Below, piece after piece: positions 16,320-24,218 of a stretch of 64,000 bases of DNA (position 1 is the first letter of the stretch; every line of letters starts with the position of its first letter). The notes beneath the pieces are model-generated. The model saw only the letters and a list, made by a program, of their open reading frames with translations, did no database searches and had not been told where the DNA came from. A program made the position numbers and the translations under genes. This stretch comes from Pedobacter sp. BS3 (GTDB lineage Bacteria > Bacteroidota > Bacteroidia > Sphingobacteriales > Sphingobacteriaceae): assembly GCF_008274585.1 (NCBI RefSeq), contig NZ_VTRT01000001.1:62001-126000 (forward strand), in the 5' to 3' direction.

Positions 16320-17626
16320 TACTTGTAATAGCCGCTATTGTAGGTTTTGCAATTAGCCATAGTAACACATTACAAGGGCAAACGTTAACATACATATACA
16401 CCCCTAAGGGTTCTGTCGTAAGTGATACCTATCTTGACCCTGAGTATACCAGTACAGAAATTGCAGCATACAACAACTATGTCGCTACTACTTATCCGTT
16501 AGCAACAAAGATAGCTGATGCCAGTCATACGTATAATTGCCATGCTTATGCATGGCACATGACCGAGGGCGGAAACGCTGTTTGGATCGGTGCGTCCAGC
16601 TCAACAGCCGAGGATATTTACTGGACAGATGGCAGCTACATGGAGGTTTGTAATCCTACTTTTCCTGCAAAGGTTTCATACGATTCAGACGACCATTCTG
16701 CCGTTACCACTTCAACCACAGGTATATTCCGCTCTAAATGGGGTCCATGGCCTTTAATGGAACATGATAAAGATTATACACCATATAATTCATCAAGTTT
16801 AATATATTATGTCAGAACCCCGTCTATCTCTATCTCCGGCCCATCCGCTTTTTGCGAAACAGCTACATATAGCATAGACAACCTACCCACGGGATTAAAC
16901 GTAACCTGGTCGGCAACAGGAAATACAATATTTTCAGGCCCCAACACGGGTTCTACTGTTACCATTGCTAACAGTAGTACTGAAGTCATTACTTTAACTG
17001 TTACTAACGATTGTGGTATTACTTTACTGACAAAAAACATCCAGGTTGGAACTCCGTCTTTCCCCTATACGCCTGTGGGGGAGCTACACCCCAACGTTTT
17101 CGGAGATTCGTATGGTTATTACGCTCCTGATTATGCGGGAGCGGTATATGAATACAAGTGGCATGTTAACCGCACTACTGACGGTTTATCCGCTTCTGTT
17201 TGGAACGGTCCGCCCTTAGTTAACGCTGCCGATGTTGTTTTTAATTTCCCCGGATATTATATCGTGCAGGTGGAAATAATAACAGACTGTATGGAAAGCA
17301 TTTGGAGCGACCCGCTACTTATTGAAGTTGATAACAGCGGGGCAGAGTGGAGGTCATATAGCTATTTCCCTAACCCTGCCAATAAAGAGCTAACTATCCA
17401 ATATGTCGGAGAACAGGGAGCAGAAAAAACAGCAGTAACTGAAAAGGCAAAAGCAACCAAACAGTTTGAAGTGCTTTTAATCGACAATAAGGGCAATATA
17501 TTGCGTTCAGCTAAAAATAGCAACCCAATAACTTTTAACACCCACGATATCTCTGACGGAATTTATTATTTGCACATTAAAGAAAAGGAGAAAACGGTTA
17601 AAAAACAGATAATAATAAAGCATTGA
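16304..17626 (+). CDS. T9SS-exported protein with Cys/His peptidase-like domain and Ig-like repeats
   Basis: The 440-residue protein has a signal peptide (1-24). Next is a domain (about 30-170) with YNCHAYAW (Cys79) and DSDDHSAV (His131), spaced like the catalytic pair of NlpC/P60- or CHAP-type thiol enzymes. It ends in SKWGPWPLMEHDKDYTPY, a pattern I have seen in secreted amidase-like domains. Two Ig/PKD-like segments follow (about 173-250 and 255-345). A type IX secretion C-terminal domain (about 355-440, SYFPNPANKELTIQY to ISDGIYYLHI) directs export to the cell surface or outside. The enzymatic role is inferred from two residues only. The region is AT-rich and forms a cassette with the two preceding genes. 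Confidence 0.75.
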   Translation: MAKRIILVIAAIVGFAISHSNTLQGQTLTYIYTPKGSVVSDTYLDPEYTSTEIAAYNNYVATTYPLATKIADASHTYNCHAYAWHMTEGGNAVWIGASSSTAEDIYWTDGSYMEVCNPTFPAKVSYDSDDHSAVTTSTTGIFRSKWGPWPLMEHDKDYTPYNSSSLIYYVRTPSISISGPSAFCETATYSIDNLPTGLNVTWSATGNTIFSGPNTGSTVTIANSSTEVITLTVTNDCGITLLTKNIQVGTPSFPYTPVGELHPNVFGDSYGYYAPDYAGAVYEYKWHVNRTTDGLSASVWNGPPLVNAADVVFNFPGYYIVQVEIITDCMESIWSDPLLIEVDNSGAEWRSYSYFPNPANKELTIQYVGEQGAEKTAVTEKAKATKQFEVLLIDNKGNILRSAKNSNPITFNTHDISDGIYYLHIKEKEKTVKKQIIIKH

Positions 17627-17690
17627 CAAGCGCTGGTTCCTAAATAGCAAAAGAGATTATGTAAACAAAAGAATACTAAAACTTAGGTTA

Positions 17691-17858
17691 TTAATGCTTT
17701 ATATACAGCCCTATAATGGCCAACATTAATGCTACAAAAAAGCCAAACACCCAGCGAATAATATCGGTTTTAGATTCGGCTATTTTTACTTCAACTTTGG
17801 CGATATCCTCTTTGGTTGCAAGCATTTTGAGATTATCTTCATTACTCTTTTCAAGCAT
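17691..17858 (-). CDS. 55-residue coiled-coil plus transmembrane protein
   Basis: A minus-strand frame from ATG 17856-17858 to TAA 17691-17693 encodes 55 residues. The first 34 (with LATKEDIAKVEVKIAESKTD) look like an amphipathic coiled coil, and residues about 35-53 (WVFGFFVALMLAIIGLYI) form one membrane helix. Small proteins with a TKEDIAKLE-type helix and a TM tail are widespread and poorly understood (DUF1640-like). It begins 14 bp after the hldD stop on the same strand, so it is probably the last gene of the mqnB-mqnD-hldD unit. Confidence 0.75.
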   Translation of the reverse strand: MLEKSNEDNLKMLATKEDIAKVEVKIAESKTDIIRWVFGFFVALMLAIIGLYIKH

Positions 17859-17872
17859 GATCTACTATAAAT

Positions 17873-18838
17873 TTAATAATACCTCTGCGGCGCCAGGTAA
17901 TTTTTTACGTAATCATCAATACCCTCTTCCAGACTGTGAAATGGTTTATGATAACCAATGGAAGCCAGCTTATCCATCGTAGCTTCGGTAAAATACTGGT
18001 ATTTATCACGTATATCTTCCGGCGTAGGCACAAAAGTAATTTCAGGCTCTTTGCCAAGCGCTTTAAATGTATTGATGGCCAGGTCTAAAAAGGTGCGTGC
18101 TTTGCCTGACCCCAGGTTGTAAATCCCTGAGTCTTTACGGTGGTGCATGAAGAAATACAGCACTTCTACCACATCTTTCACATATACAAAATCGCGTTTT
18201 TGCTCGCCGTCCTTAACGTCTGCCCGGTGCGATTGGAAAAGCTTCATTTCGCCATTTTTCATGATCTGGTTATAGGTATGAAATATAACCGAAGCCATAC
18301 GTCCCTTGTGATATTCATTGGGGCCATACACATTAAAGAATTTAATACCGGCCCAGAAATAGGGCTTTCGCTCCTGTTGCAAAGCCCAGATATCGAAATC
18401 ATTTTTTGATTCACCGTAGGGATTTAACGGCTTGAGCTGAGGAATAATATCCTCCCTGTCTTCATATCCAAGCTCACCCAAACCATACGTTGCCGCCGAA
18501 GACGCGTACACCAGTGGCAGGCCAAATTCCACGCAAAGATTCCAGATAGTTTTAGAATATTCCAGGTTGAGCCTGTTTAAAATTGCATAATCAAACTCGG
18601 TGGTATCGGTACGTGCCCCTAAGTGAAATATAAACTGGATGTGAAGCTGATTTTCGCGTATCCATTGCGGCAGTTCATCACGATTTACCTGTTGCGAGAA
18701 CCGCTTTCCGGCAAAATTTTTATTTTGTTCTTCACTGGAAAAATCATCAGCCAGTACCAGGTCATAATAACCTTCGTCGTTTAGTTTCTGTACCAGACAA
18801 CTGCCAATAAAGCCGGCTGCACCTGTAATAACAATCAT
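17873..18838 (-). CDS. hldD: ADP-L-glycero-D-manno-heptose 6-epimerase
   Basis: This cytoplasmic SDR-family epimerase makes the heptose donor for lipopolysaccharide core. The 321-residue protein has the Rossmann motif TGAAGFIGS (residues 5-13), the active-site YGESK (Tyr-x-x-x-Lys) and family segments FHLGARTDTTEFDYAIL and GIKFFNVYGPNEYHKG. Length is normal for HldD. It follows mqnD with an 11-bp gap on the same strand, so the two are probably co-transcribed although the pathways are unrelated. Confidence 0.95.
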   Translation of the reverse strand: MIVITGAAGFIGSCLVQKLNDEGYYDLVLADDFSSEEQNKNFAGKRFSQQVNRDELPQWIRENQLHIQFIFHLGARTDTTEFDYAILNRLNLEYSKTIWNLCVEFGLPLVYASSAATYGLGELGYEDREDIIPQLKPLNPYGESKNDFDIWALQQERKPYFWAGIKFFNVYGPNEYHKGRMASVIFHTYNQIMKNGEMKLFQSHRADVKDGEQKRDFVYVKDVVEVLYFFMHHRKDSGIYNLGSGKARTFLDLAINTFKALGKEPEITFVPTPEDIRDKYQYFTEATMDKLASIGYHKPFHSLEEGIDDYVKNYLAPQRYY

Positions 18839-18849
18839 TTGCTTAAAAA

Positions 18850-19749
18850 TTATAAGGAGGTCAAAAATAGGTCTTTTTTTATTTCGGGGATGAACTTTTT
18901 CTGTAAGGCGATATCAAAAAGCCGGGTAATTGCCTTGCGCCCCTCTGCACCAAGATTTACCGAATACTGGTTAACGTAAAGCTCAATGTGTTTATACATT
19001 ACGGCCTCGTCCATTTCCTGTGCGTGCTGCCTGATAAACTCCAATCCCGATTTTGGATTTTCAAAGGCAAAATCAACACTGCGCCGCAATACCCGGTTTA
19101 CTTTAAGCTTTACATCTTCAGGCAAATTACGGTTAATCACAATTCCGCCAAGCGGAATGGCACAACCGGTCTCTTTTTCCCAATAATCGCCCAGGTCGAT
19201 AATCTTTTTCAGGCCTTTATCCTGGTAAGTGAACCGGTTTTCATGGATAATCAGTCCCACATCAATACGTTCATCCAGAAGCGATTGCTCGATGTCCGAA
19301 AAAAGCATTTCGATTTTATTCTGAAGTCCGGGAAAGGCTATCCCCATCAAAAAGTTGGCCGTGGTATATTTACCGGGAATACCAACTCGGAGATTTGAGA
19401 TTTGAGATTTGAGATTTGAGACTTCGGATATACCGTCTAAAGCATCATGCCTAACATCTAATATCTTACGTCTGACATCCTCCTTTTTACAAATCAGTAA
19501 TGGTCCCACGCCAAAACCCAAAGCGCTACCGGAGTCCAGTAAAACATACTTATCTACAGCGTAGGCAAAGGCATGAAAGCTCAGCTTGGTAATGTCCAGC
19601 TCGCCACGAAAGGCTTTTTGGTTAAGTGTTTCCACATCGTCAAAGAACACCTCAAATTCCAGGCCTTCGGTATCAATTTTATGATGAATCAGTGCATCGA
19701 ATATGAAGGTATCGTTAGGACAGGGTGAAAAACCAAGACTTAATTTCAT
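18850..19749 (-). CDS. mqnD: 1,4-dihydroxy-6-naphthoate synthase with heptad-encoded insertion
   Basis: MqnD carries out the late futalosine-pathway step giving 1,4-dihydroxy-6-naphthoate for menaquinone. The fold is periplasmic-binding-protein-like, with an N-terminal SPCPNDTFIF and GIPGKYTTANFL. The protein is 299 residues, about 25 longer than the roughly 270-275 usual for the family. The excess sits between LGFGVGPLLICKK and VGIPGKYTT, at about residues 90-119. The DNA there (19391-19484) is a 7-nt-periodic tract (AGATTTG four times, then CTAACAT-like units), so the insertion looks like a repeat element that landed in frame. Its start overlaps the mqnB stop by 4 bp (ATGA). Activity is probably kept because the frame is intact. 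Confidence 0.93.
   Translation of the reverse strand: MKLSLGFSPCPNDTFIFDALIHHKIDTEGLEFEVFFDDVETLNQKAFRGELDITKLSFHAFAYAVDKYVLLDSGSALGFGVGPLLICKKEDVRRKILDVRHDALDGISEVSNLKSQISNLRVGIPGKYTTANFLMGIAFPGLQNKIEMLFSDIEQSLLDERIDVGLIIHENRFTYQDKGLKKIIDLGDYWEKETGCAIPLGGIVINRNLPEDVKLKVNRVLRRSVDFAFENPKSGLEFIRQHAQEMDEAVMYKHIELYVNQYSVNLGAEGRKAITRLFDIALQKKFIPEIKKDLFLTSL
19391..19484. repeat. Heptad tract inside the mqnD coding sequence
   Basis: AGATTTG occurs four times in perfect tandem at 19391-19418, followed after a short gap by degenerate units CATCATG, CCTAACA, TCTAATA, TCTTACG and TCTGACA up to 19484. In the mqnD frame the perfect part encodes the heptapeptide SNLKSQI and part of a repeat of it. The unit type matches intergenic tracts such as the one at 63856-63890. 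Confidence 0.85.
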
Positions 19750-20384
19750 GGGTTACCGGTTAATTGGTCAAGATAGGTACTTACAAATTCATTCAGCTTT
19801 TTAATGGCTAACGGGATGTTCCAGTTATCGCGGTCACGCTGCTCTACAACATTAGAAATGGCACGAACCTGGACACAAGGCACATTGTTTTGGGCACAGG
19901 CATAGAAAAACGCGGCGCCTTCCATACTTTCTATGTCGGGATTATATTGCTGCATGGTTTTTTTGATGGTTGGTATATGCCCGTGAACTTTGTTTACAGT
20001 AATGGCCTTAGCTAAAGGCAAACCGGTTTCCGGGCTGCCCTTAATGGGATATTGTACTGCTGTGCCAAAACCAAGTGCATCTATCGGGATAAACTGCTCA
20101 CCATCTTCGGCTCCCAATTCGGCAAACACGTCCTGTTCTACCTGCACGATATCGCCTAAAGCCAAAGAGCGATTGAAGCTGCCGGCTATGCCAGGATTAA
20201 TGGCCAATTGATAGGTTGCTGTAGCAAGTTGTTTACCCATCGCGTAAGCGGTGGCTACCATACCCACGCCTGTAATCAGGATAGTGATACGATGCCGGTT
20301 GCGGTAATTATCACCAACAATAAACCCGGTATCTAACAACGGACTTATTTCGGCTTCGGTTGCAGCAACAAGCAGAATATCCAT
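19746..20384 (-). CDS. mqnB: Futalosine hydrolase
   Basis: MqnB removes the base from futalosine in the alternative menaquinone pathway. The 212-residue protein belongs to the nucleoside phosphorylase/MTAN fold: an N-terminal MDILLVAATEAEISPLL, the ITGVGMVATAYAMG glycine region, and DIESMEGAAFFYAC and VRAISNVVEQRDR in the C-terminal part. I place the start at 20384 rather than at an ATG 99 bp further out. MDILLV is the usual N-terminus, and the longer form would run across the queD promoter and start. It overlaps mqnD by 4 bp. Confidence 0.93.
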   Translation of the reverse strand: MDILLVAATEAEISPLLDTGFIVGDNYRNRHRITILITGVGMVATAYAMGKQLATATYQLAINPGIAGSFNRSLALGDIVQVEQDVFAELGAEDGEQFIPIDALGFGTAVQYPIKGSPETGLPLAKAITVNKVHGHIPTIKKTMQQYNPDIESMEGAAFFYACAQNNVPCVQVRAISNVVEQRDRDNWNIPLAIKKLNEFVSTYLDQLTGNP

Positions 20385-20421
20385 GCCGCAAAGATACGGC
20401 AACCTTTCGGGTTTTAACCCG

Positions 20422-20448
20422 TTGCTTTCAGCATTATCCGTATATTTG
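20422..20448 (+). promoter_or_regulatory. Bacteroidota-type promoter for queD
   Basis: TTG at 20422-20424 and TATATTTG at 20441-20448 match the -33 and TAnnTTTG -7 elements of Bacteroidota promoters at a fitting distance, 20 bp before the queD start. The site lies between the divergent mqnB and queD genes. Confidence 0.65.
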
Positions 20449-20467
20449 CACCACATTTTAAATTCAG

Positions 20468-20881
20468 ATGATTTATATAACACGCAGAGAACGGTTTAAT
20501 GCAGCTCACAAGCTGTTTCGTGAGGATTGGAGCGATGAACAAAACCTGGAGACTTTCGGTAAATGCTCAAACCCAAACTGGCACGGGCATAATTATGAGC
20601 TTTTTGTAACGGTTAAAGGCGAAGTTAACCCGGAAACGGGCTTTGTAATTGACCTTAAGGCACTAAAAAACATTATTTGCACACAGGTTACCAATAAGCT
20701 TGACCATCGCAATGTAAATCTTGATGTGGATTTCATGAAAGGTAAGATGGCCTCGACGGAAGTGCTGGCTATAGAAATTTTTAAGCAGTTGAAGCCGCAT
20801 ATTGAGCAACACGGCGCCGCATTACACAAAATCCTGCTTCGGGAAACCGAAAATAATTATGTTGAGTATTATGGAGAGTAA
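20468..20881 (+). CDS. queD: 6-carboxy-5,6,7,8-tetrahydropterin synthase / PTPS family
   Basis: This zinc enzyme converts dihydroneopterin triphosphate to 6-carboxytetrahydropterin for queuosine and other deazaguanine synthesis. The 137-residue protein has the zinc histidines H14 (FNAAHKLF) and H39/H41 (NWHGHNYEL), the catalytic Cys33 (FGKCSNPN) and the LDHRNVNLD segment. Its neighbour folE supplies the substrate from GTP. PTPS-family members can have other roles, so the exact product is inferred from family and context. Confidence 0.9.
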   Translation: MIYITRRERFNAAHKLFREDWSDEQNLETFGKCSNPNWHGHNYELFVTVKGEVNPETGFVIDLKALKNIICTQVTNKLDHRNVNLDVDFMKGKMASTEVLAIEIFKQLKPHIEQHGAALHKILLRETENNYVEYYGE

Positions 20882-20883
20882 GT

Positions 20884-20919
20884 TAAGAAAGTCAAAATTA
20901 AAAAGTTAAAAGTCAAAAG
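20884..20919. repeat. Heptad tract between queD and folE (inverted orientation)
   Basis: Units AAAGTCA, AAATTAA, AAAGTTA, AAAGTCA and AAAGG follow each other here. This is the reverse complement of the CTTTTGA-type tracts seen before other genes. A partial forward counterpart (TTTTTGACTTTTG) follows near 20976-20988, so the two flank the spacer as a loose inverted pair. Confidence 0.65.
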
Positions 20920-21006
20920 GCCCATATCTTATTCTACTGAAATAACACTATTCAAGGGTAAAAGTTAAAAATACGTTTTTGACTTTTGCTGGCTAAAACG
21001 ACAATA

Positions 21007-21648
21007 ATGAATGAACCTGTAATTAACCACATGGCCGAAGAGAATGAAATGGACGGCTATGTTAAGATAGACCGGTATAATGATGCCAAAATAAAAGATA
21101 TTGCCAATCATTATACCAGTATTCTGGCCGATATTGGCGAAGACCCAAGTCGCGAAGGTTTATTAAAAACTCCTGAACGGGTGGCAAAAGCGCTCCAGTT
21201 TTTAACGCATGGCTATGATATTAAGCCGGATGAGATTTTAAAAAGCGCCATGTTTAAGGAAGACTACAGCCAGATGGTTGTGGTTAAGGATATCGAAGTA
21301 TATTCCATGTGCGAGCATCACATGCTTCCGTTTTTTGGCAAGGCGCATGTAGCGTATATTCCTAATGGGCATATTGTTGGCCTGAGCAAAATTCCACGTG
21401 TGGTAGATGCCTACGCCCGGCGCTTGCAGGTTCAGGAGCGCTTAACCAACGAAATACGCGACTGTATTCAAAATACCCTCAAACCAGCTGGTGTTGCCGT
21501 AGTAATTGAATGTAAGCATTTATGCATGGCTATGCGTGGCGCCCAGAAGCAAAATTCAGTGACTACCACATCGGCGTTTACCGGGGAATTTGTGAACGAA
21601 AAGACCAGGGCCGAGTTTTTACGATTAATCACGGCAAGCCTTGATTAA
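21007..21648 (+). CDS. folE: GTP cyclohydrolase I
   Basis: FolE opens GTP to dihydroneopterin triphosphate, the entry to tetrahydrofolate and pterin pathways. The 213-residue protein shows [20 protein letters not shown] (zinc Cys and His), [20 protein letters not shown] and the second zinc cysteine in [12 protein letters not shown] choose ATG 21007 over a TTG 21 bp upstream because the extra residues are not family-like and that region belongs to the repeat tract. Its position next to queD fits shared use of the product. Confidence 0.96.
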   Translation: MNEPVINHMAEENEMDGYVKIDRYNDAKIKDIANHYTSILADIGEDPSREGLLKTPERVAKALQFLTHGYDIKPDEILKSAMFKEDYSQMVVVKDIEVYSMCEHHMLPFFGKAHVAYIPNGHIVGLSKIPRVVDAYARRLQVQERLTNEIRDCIQNTLKPAGVAVVIECKHLCMAMRGAQKQNSVTTTSAFTGEFVNEKTRAEFLRLITASLD

Positions 21649-21759
21649 TATGATTCATCCTACCGAACTTTACAGTGTTTTGAATTATCGATATATTTTT
21701 ATTGCTTTATAAGGCATTAATGAGCCTTACGGGATTTTAAATTTGTAAACTATTAAGGT

Positions 21760-21845
21760 GGCTTGTGCGCATGGCCTTTTGACTTTTTAACCGAGCTTTA
21801 GCGAGCTCATCGAAGATAATTTTAACTTTTGACTTAATATAAAAC
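21760..21845. repeat. Leader-like repeat and heptad tract before fabD
   Basis: GGCTTGTGCGCATGGCCTTTT (21760-21780) closely matches the hairpin region before the ATPase at 4988. It is followed by heptads TTTTGAC and TTTTTAA, a 30-bp interruption with GAGCTttaGCGAGCTC, then TTTTAAC, TTTTGAC and TTAATAT before the ATG at 21846. Confidence 0.6.
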
Positions 21846-22730
21846 ATGAAAGCATATATTTTCCCCGGACAGGGTGCTCAGTTTACCGGTATGGGTAAAG
21901 ACCTTTACGACAACTCTGCCGAAGCTAAAGATTTGTTTGAAAAGGCGAATGACATTTTAGGCTTCCGCATTACCGATATCATGTTTACCGGAACCGAGGA
22001 AGAGCTTAAACAAACCAAAGTAACCCAACCGGCCATATTTTTACATTCGGTAATATTAGCTAAGGTATTAGGACATAGTTTTAAACCCGATATGGTTGCC
22101 GGGCATTCGTTAGGCGAATTTTCTGCCCTGGTTGCTGCGGGTGCGCTATCGTTTGAGGATGGATTACGCCTGGTTTCCATCCGGGCCAACGCCATGCAAA
22201 AAGCCTGCGAAATCCAGCCATCAACTATGGCTGCTATTTTAGGCCTGGATGATTATACGGTTGAGGATGTTTGCCAGATGATTAGCGATGTGGTTGTTCC
22301 GGCTAATTATAACTGTCCCGGCCAGCTGGTTATTTCAGGCACTATTGCCGGTGTGGATAAAGCCTGTGCAATGCTTACCGAACGTGGCGCTAAGCGTGCC
22401 CTGAAATTAAATGTGGGCGGAGCTTTTCACTCTCCGCTAATGGAATCGGCCCGTATGGAATTGGAAAAGGCGATTGACGCCACAACAATTAACGAGCCCA
22501 TTTGCTCCATATACCAGAACATTGATGCCAAACCGTACAAAGACCCGAAAAGCATCCGGCATAACCTGATTGAACAACTTACCGGCGCTGTGCGCTGGAC
22601 ACAAACGATAGAAAAAATGCTGCATGACGGCGCTACTTCATTCACCGAAGTTGGTCCCGGAAATATATTGCAGGGTTTGGTAAAAAAAGTAGACCGTTCT
22701 ATTGAAACGAATAGCGCTTCGATTGCTTAA
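21846..22730 (+). CDS. fabD: Malonyl-CoA:ACP transacylase
   Basis: FabD loads malonate onto acyl carrier protein for fatty-acid synthesis in the cytoplasm. The 294-residue protein has FPGQGAQFTGMG at the start, the nucleophile Ser88 in AGHSLGEFSAL, an IRANAMQKAC arginine segment, and GGAFHSPLM with the catalytic histidine. Length is normal. It stands apart from the fabH/plsX/acc cluster near 58-62 kb. Identification is secure. Confidence 0.96.
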   Translation: MKAYIFPGQGAQFTGMGKDLYDNSAEAKDLFEKANDILGFRITDIMFTGTEEELKQTKVTQPAIFLHSVILAKVLGHSFKPDMVAGHSLGEFSALVAAGALSFEDGLRLVSIRANAMQKACEIQPSTMAAILGLDDYTVEDVCQMISDVVVPANYNCPGQLVISGTIAGVDKACAMLTERGAKRALKLNVGGAFHSPLMESARMELEKAIDATTINEPICSIYQNIDAKPYKDPKSIRHNLIEQLTGAVRWTQTIEKMLHDGATSFTEVGPGNILQGLVKKVDRSIETNSASIA

Positions 22731-22767
22731 CTCACGGATTTTGATAAGCCGGGCAGCTTAAGAGCTG

Positions 22768-23604
22768 TCACAGCTCAGACGATGAGAAGGTATCGCCCTG
22801 GTTAATATCGCCGGTTTCGTACCCTTTTTTAAACCAGTACATCCGTTGGGCCGATGTACCGTGGGTAAATGCATCGGGAACAACCTCACCTCCGGCCTGC
22901 TGCTGAAGCTTATCATCGCCAACAGCGCTGGCTGCATTCAGGGCCTCTTCAATATCGCCTGGTTCCAGTTCAAACTCTTTCAGGTTCCTGGCCTTATTGG
23001 CCCATACACCTGCCAGAAAATCAGCCTGCAGCTCCAGCTTTACCGAAAGGCGGTTATATTCCTTTTCACTAACACGACCTCTTACCCGGTCTAATTTCTC
23101 TGAAATTCCCAGTAAGTTCTGCACATGATGGCCTACCTCATGCGCAATAACATAAGCCTGTGCAAAATCGCCGGCAGCGCCGAAACGCTCCTTCAATTCG
23201 TTATAAAATGATAAGTCGATATACACTTTATGATCACCGGGACAATAAAACGGGCCAACGGCAGAGCTGGCGTTTCCGCAGGCAGACTGTACCATATTGG
23301 TGAATAATACCAGCCTGGGTTTCTCGTATTCACGGCCCATGTTACTGAATTCCTTTTCCCAAACCATCTCGGTAGATTCCAGCACACCCGATACAAACTT
23401 GCCTTCCTCATCGCTTGGCGTACCTGTTTTCGCTTCGGTTTGTGTAGCATCGCCAACAGGCAGCTGACTCACAAGCGAGGTAAAATCTTTTCCAAAAAAT
23501 AATCCCAGGATAACCAGTATAACACCTAAACCGCCGCCAATAGCCAGACCACCGCCACCGCGGCGATCTTCAACATTGCTGCTGCCTTTACCTAACCAGC
23601 GCAT
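22768..23604 (-). CDS. ypfJ: Membrane-anchored neutral zinc metallopeptidase (YpfJ family)
   Basis: The 278-residue protein has the zinc motif HEVGHH (155-160) with a third ligand region KLELQADFLAGVWA downstream, and one membrane helix at about residues 18-38 (LAIGGGLGVILVILGLFFG). This is the putative neutral zinc metallopeptidase family (YpfJ/KPN_02809), with most of the protein predicted outside the inner membrane. The substrate is unknown. It follows the cytochrome gene by 9 bp and is probably in one transcript with it. Confidence 0.92.
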   Translation of the reverse strand: MRWLGKGSSNVEDRRGGGGLAIGGGLGVILVILGLFFGKDFTSLVSQLPVGDATQTEAKTGTPSDEEGKFVSGVLESTEMVWEKEFSNMGREYEKPRLVLFTNMVQSACGNASSAVGPFYCPGDHKVYIDLSFYNELKERFGAAGDFAQAYVIAHEVGHHVQNLLGISEKLDRVRGRVSEKEYNRLSVKLELQADFLAGVWANKARNLKEFELEPGDIEEALNAASAVGDDKLQQQAGGEVVPDAFTHGTSAQRMYWFKKGYETGDINQGDTFSSSEL

Positions 23605-23613
23605 AGCTTGATC

Positions 23614-24063
23614 TTATTTTGTTTTTTTATAAGGTTGCGTTTCGTTGGTTGTGCCGTGCACATCCGGAGGTAAAGATAATATATATTTCACCATTAATTC
23701 GGCATCCTGCTGGTTCAAATCCGGATGTGGTGTCATCTCTTGTTTGCCCCAAACGCCTTCGTTCATTTTCACGCCATCAATAACCCGCTTTGCCAAATGC
23801 GAAATATTGGCATCATTAAACGTGTATCTGGCGGCAATTTGCGCTAACGACGGGCCTATGATGTTATTCTGCCGGTCGTGACAGCTTTTACAATCTGACT
23901 GCATAAACAGCGCTTCGCCACTGGTGGCTTCCTCAGAGTTCTGTGTTGCTGCATGCGGCACATCGGTACTATCTGAAACTTTTTTAGGATTAGTTGATGT
24001 ATTACAGGCAATAATATATGCTAAAAATAATGCAATGGGTAAAAGTAATAATCGGGTATTCAT
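23614..24063 (-). CDS. Lipoprotein c-type cytochrome
   Basis: The 149-residue protein has a lipoprotein signal ending in Cys20 (YIIAC), a low-complexity linker and one class I cytochrome c domain. Heme attaches at CKSCH (C58, C61, H62), and a distal Met ligand is likely M110 in GKQEMTPHP. It should sit on the outer face of a membrane and carry single electrons. Partners are not visible here; the next gene is a metallopeptidase. The CKSCH-NNIIGPSLAQIAARY pattern resembles the cytochrome c551/c552 group. Confidence 0.92.
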   Translation of the reverse strand: MNTRLLLLPIALFLAYIIACNTSTNPKKVSDSTDVPHAATQNSEEATSGEALFMQSDCKSCHDRQNNIIGPSLAQIAARYTFNDANISHLAKRVIDGVKMNEGVWGKQEMTPHPDLNQQDAELMVKYILSLPPDVHGTTNETQPYKKTK

Positions 24064-24146
24064 ATCGGTAGAGACAATTTGTTTACTGATATAAATGCGA
24101 TTGACCGGTAAAATGTTTTATAATGGACAGTATTACTAAAGAAAAA

Positions 24147-24175
24147 GCTGCCAGTCGGATTAACCAACTGGCAGC
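24147..24175 (-). terminator. Intrinsic terminator of nrdJ
   Basis: A perfect 9-bp stem (GCTGCCAGT 24147-24155, ACTGGCAGC 24167-24175, 11-nt loop) is followed, reading leftwards, by TTTTTCTTT. It lies 44 bp after the nrdJ stop. Confidence 0.85.
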
Positions 24176-24218
24176 CTTCTATTACCTTTTACACTGACAA
24201 GTCAGCGTAGGAGGATTT

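Noticed and set aside
17716-17982. 88-residue plus-strand frame near hldD
   Set aside because: It is antisense to the hldD 3' end and to the better supported 55-residue minus-strand gene.
19746-20483. Longer mqnB beginning at 20483
   Set aside because: It would cross the queD promoter and overlap the queD start, and the added 33 residues are unlike the family.
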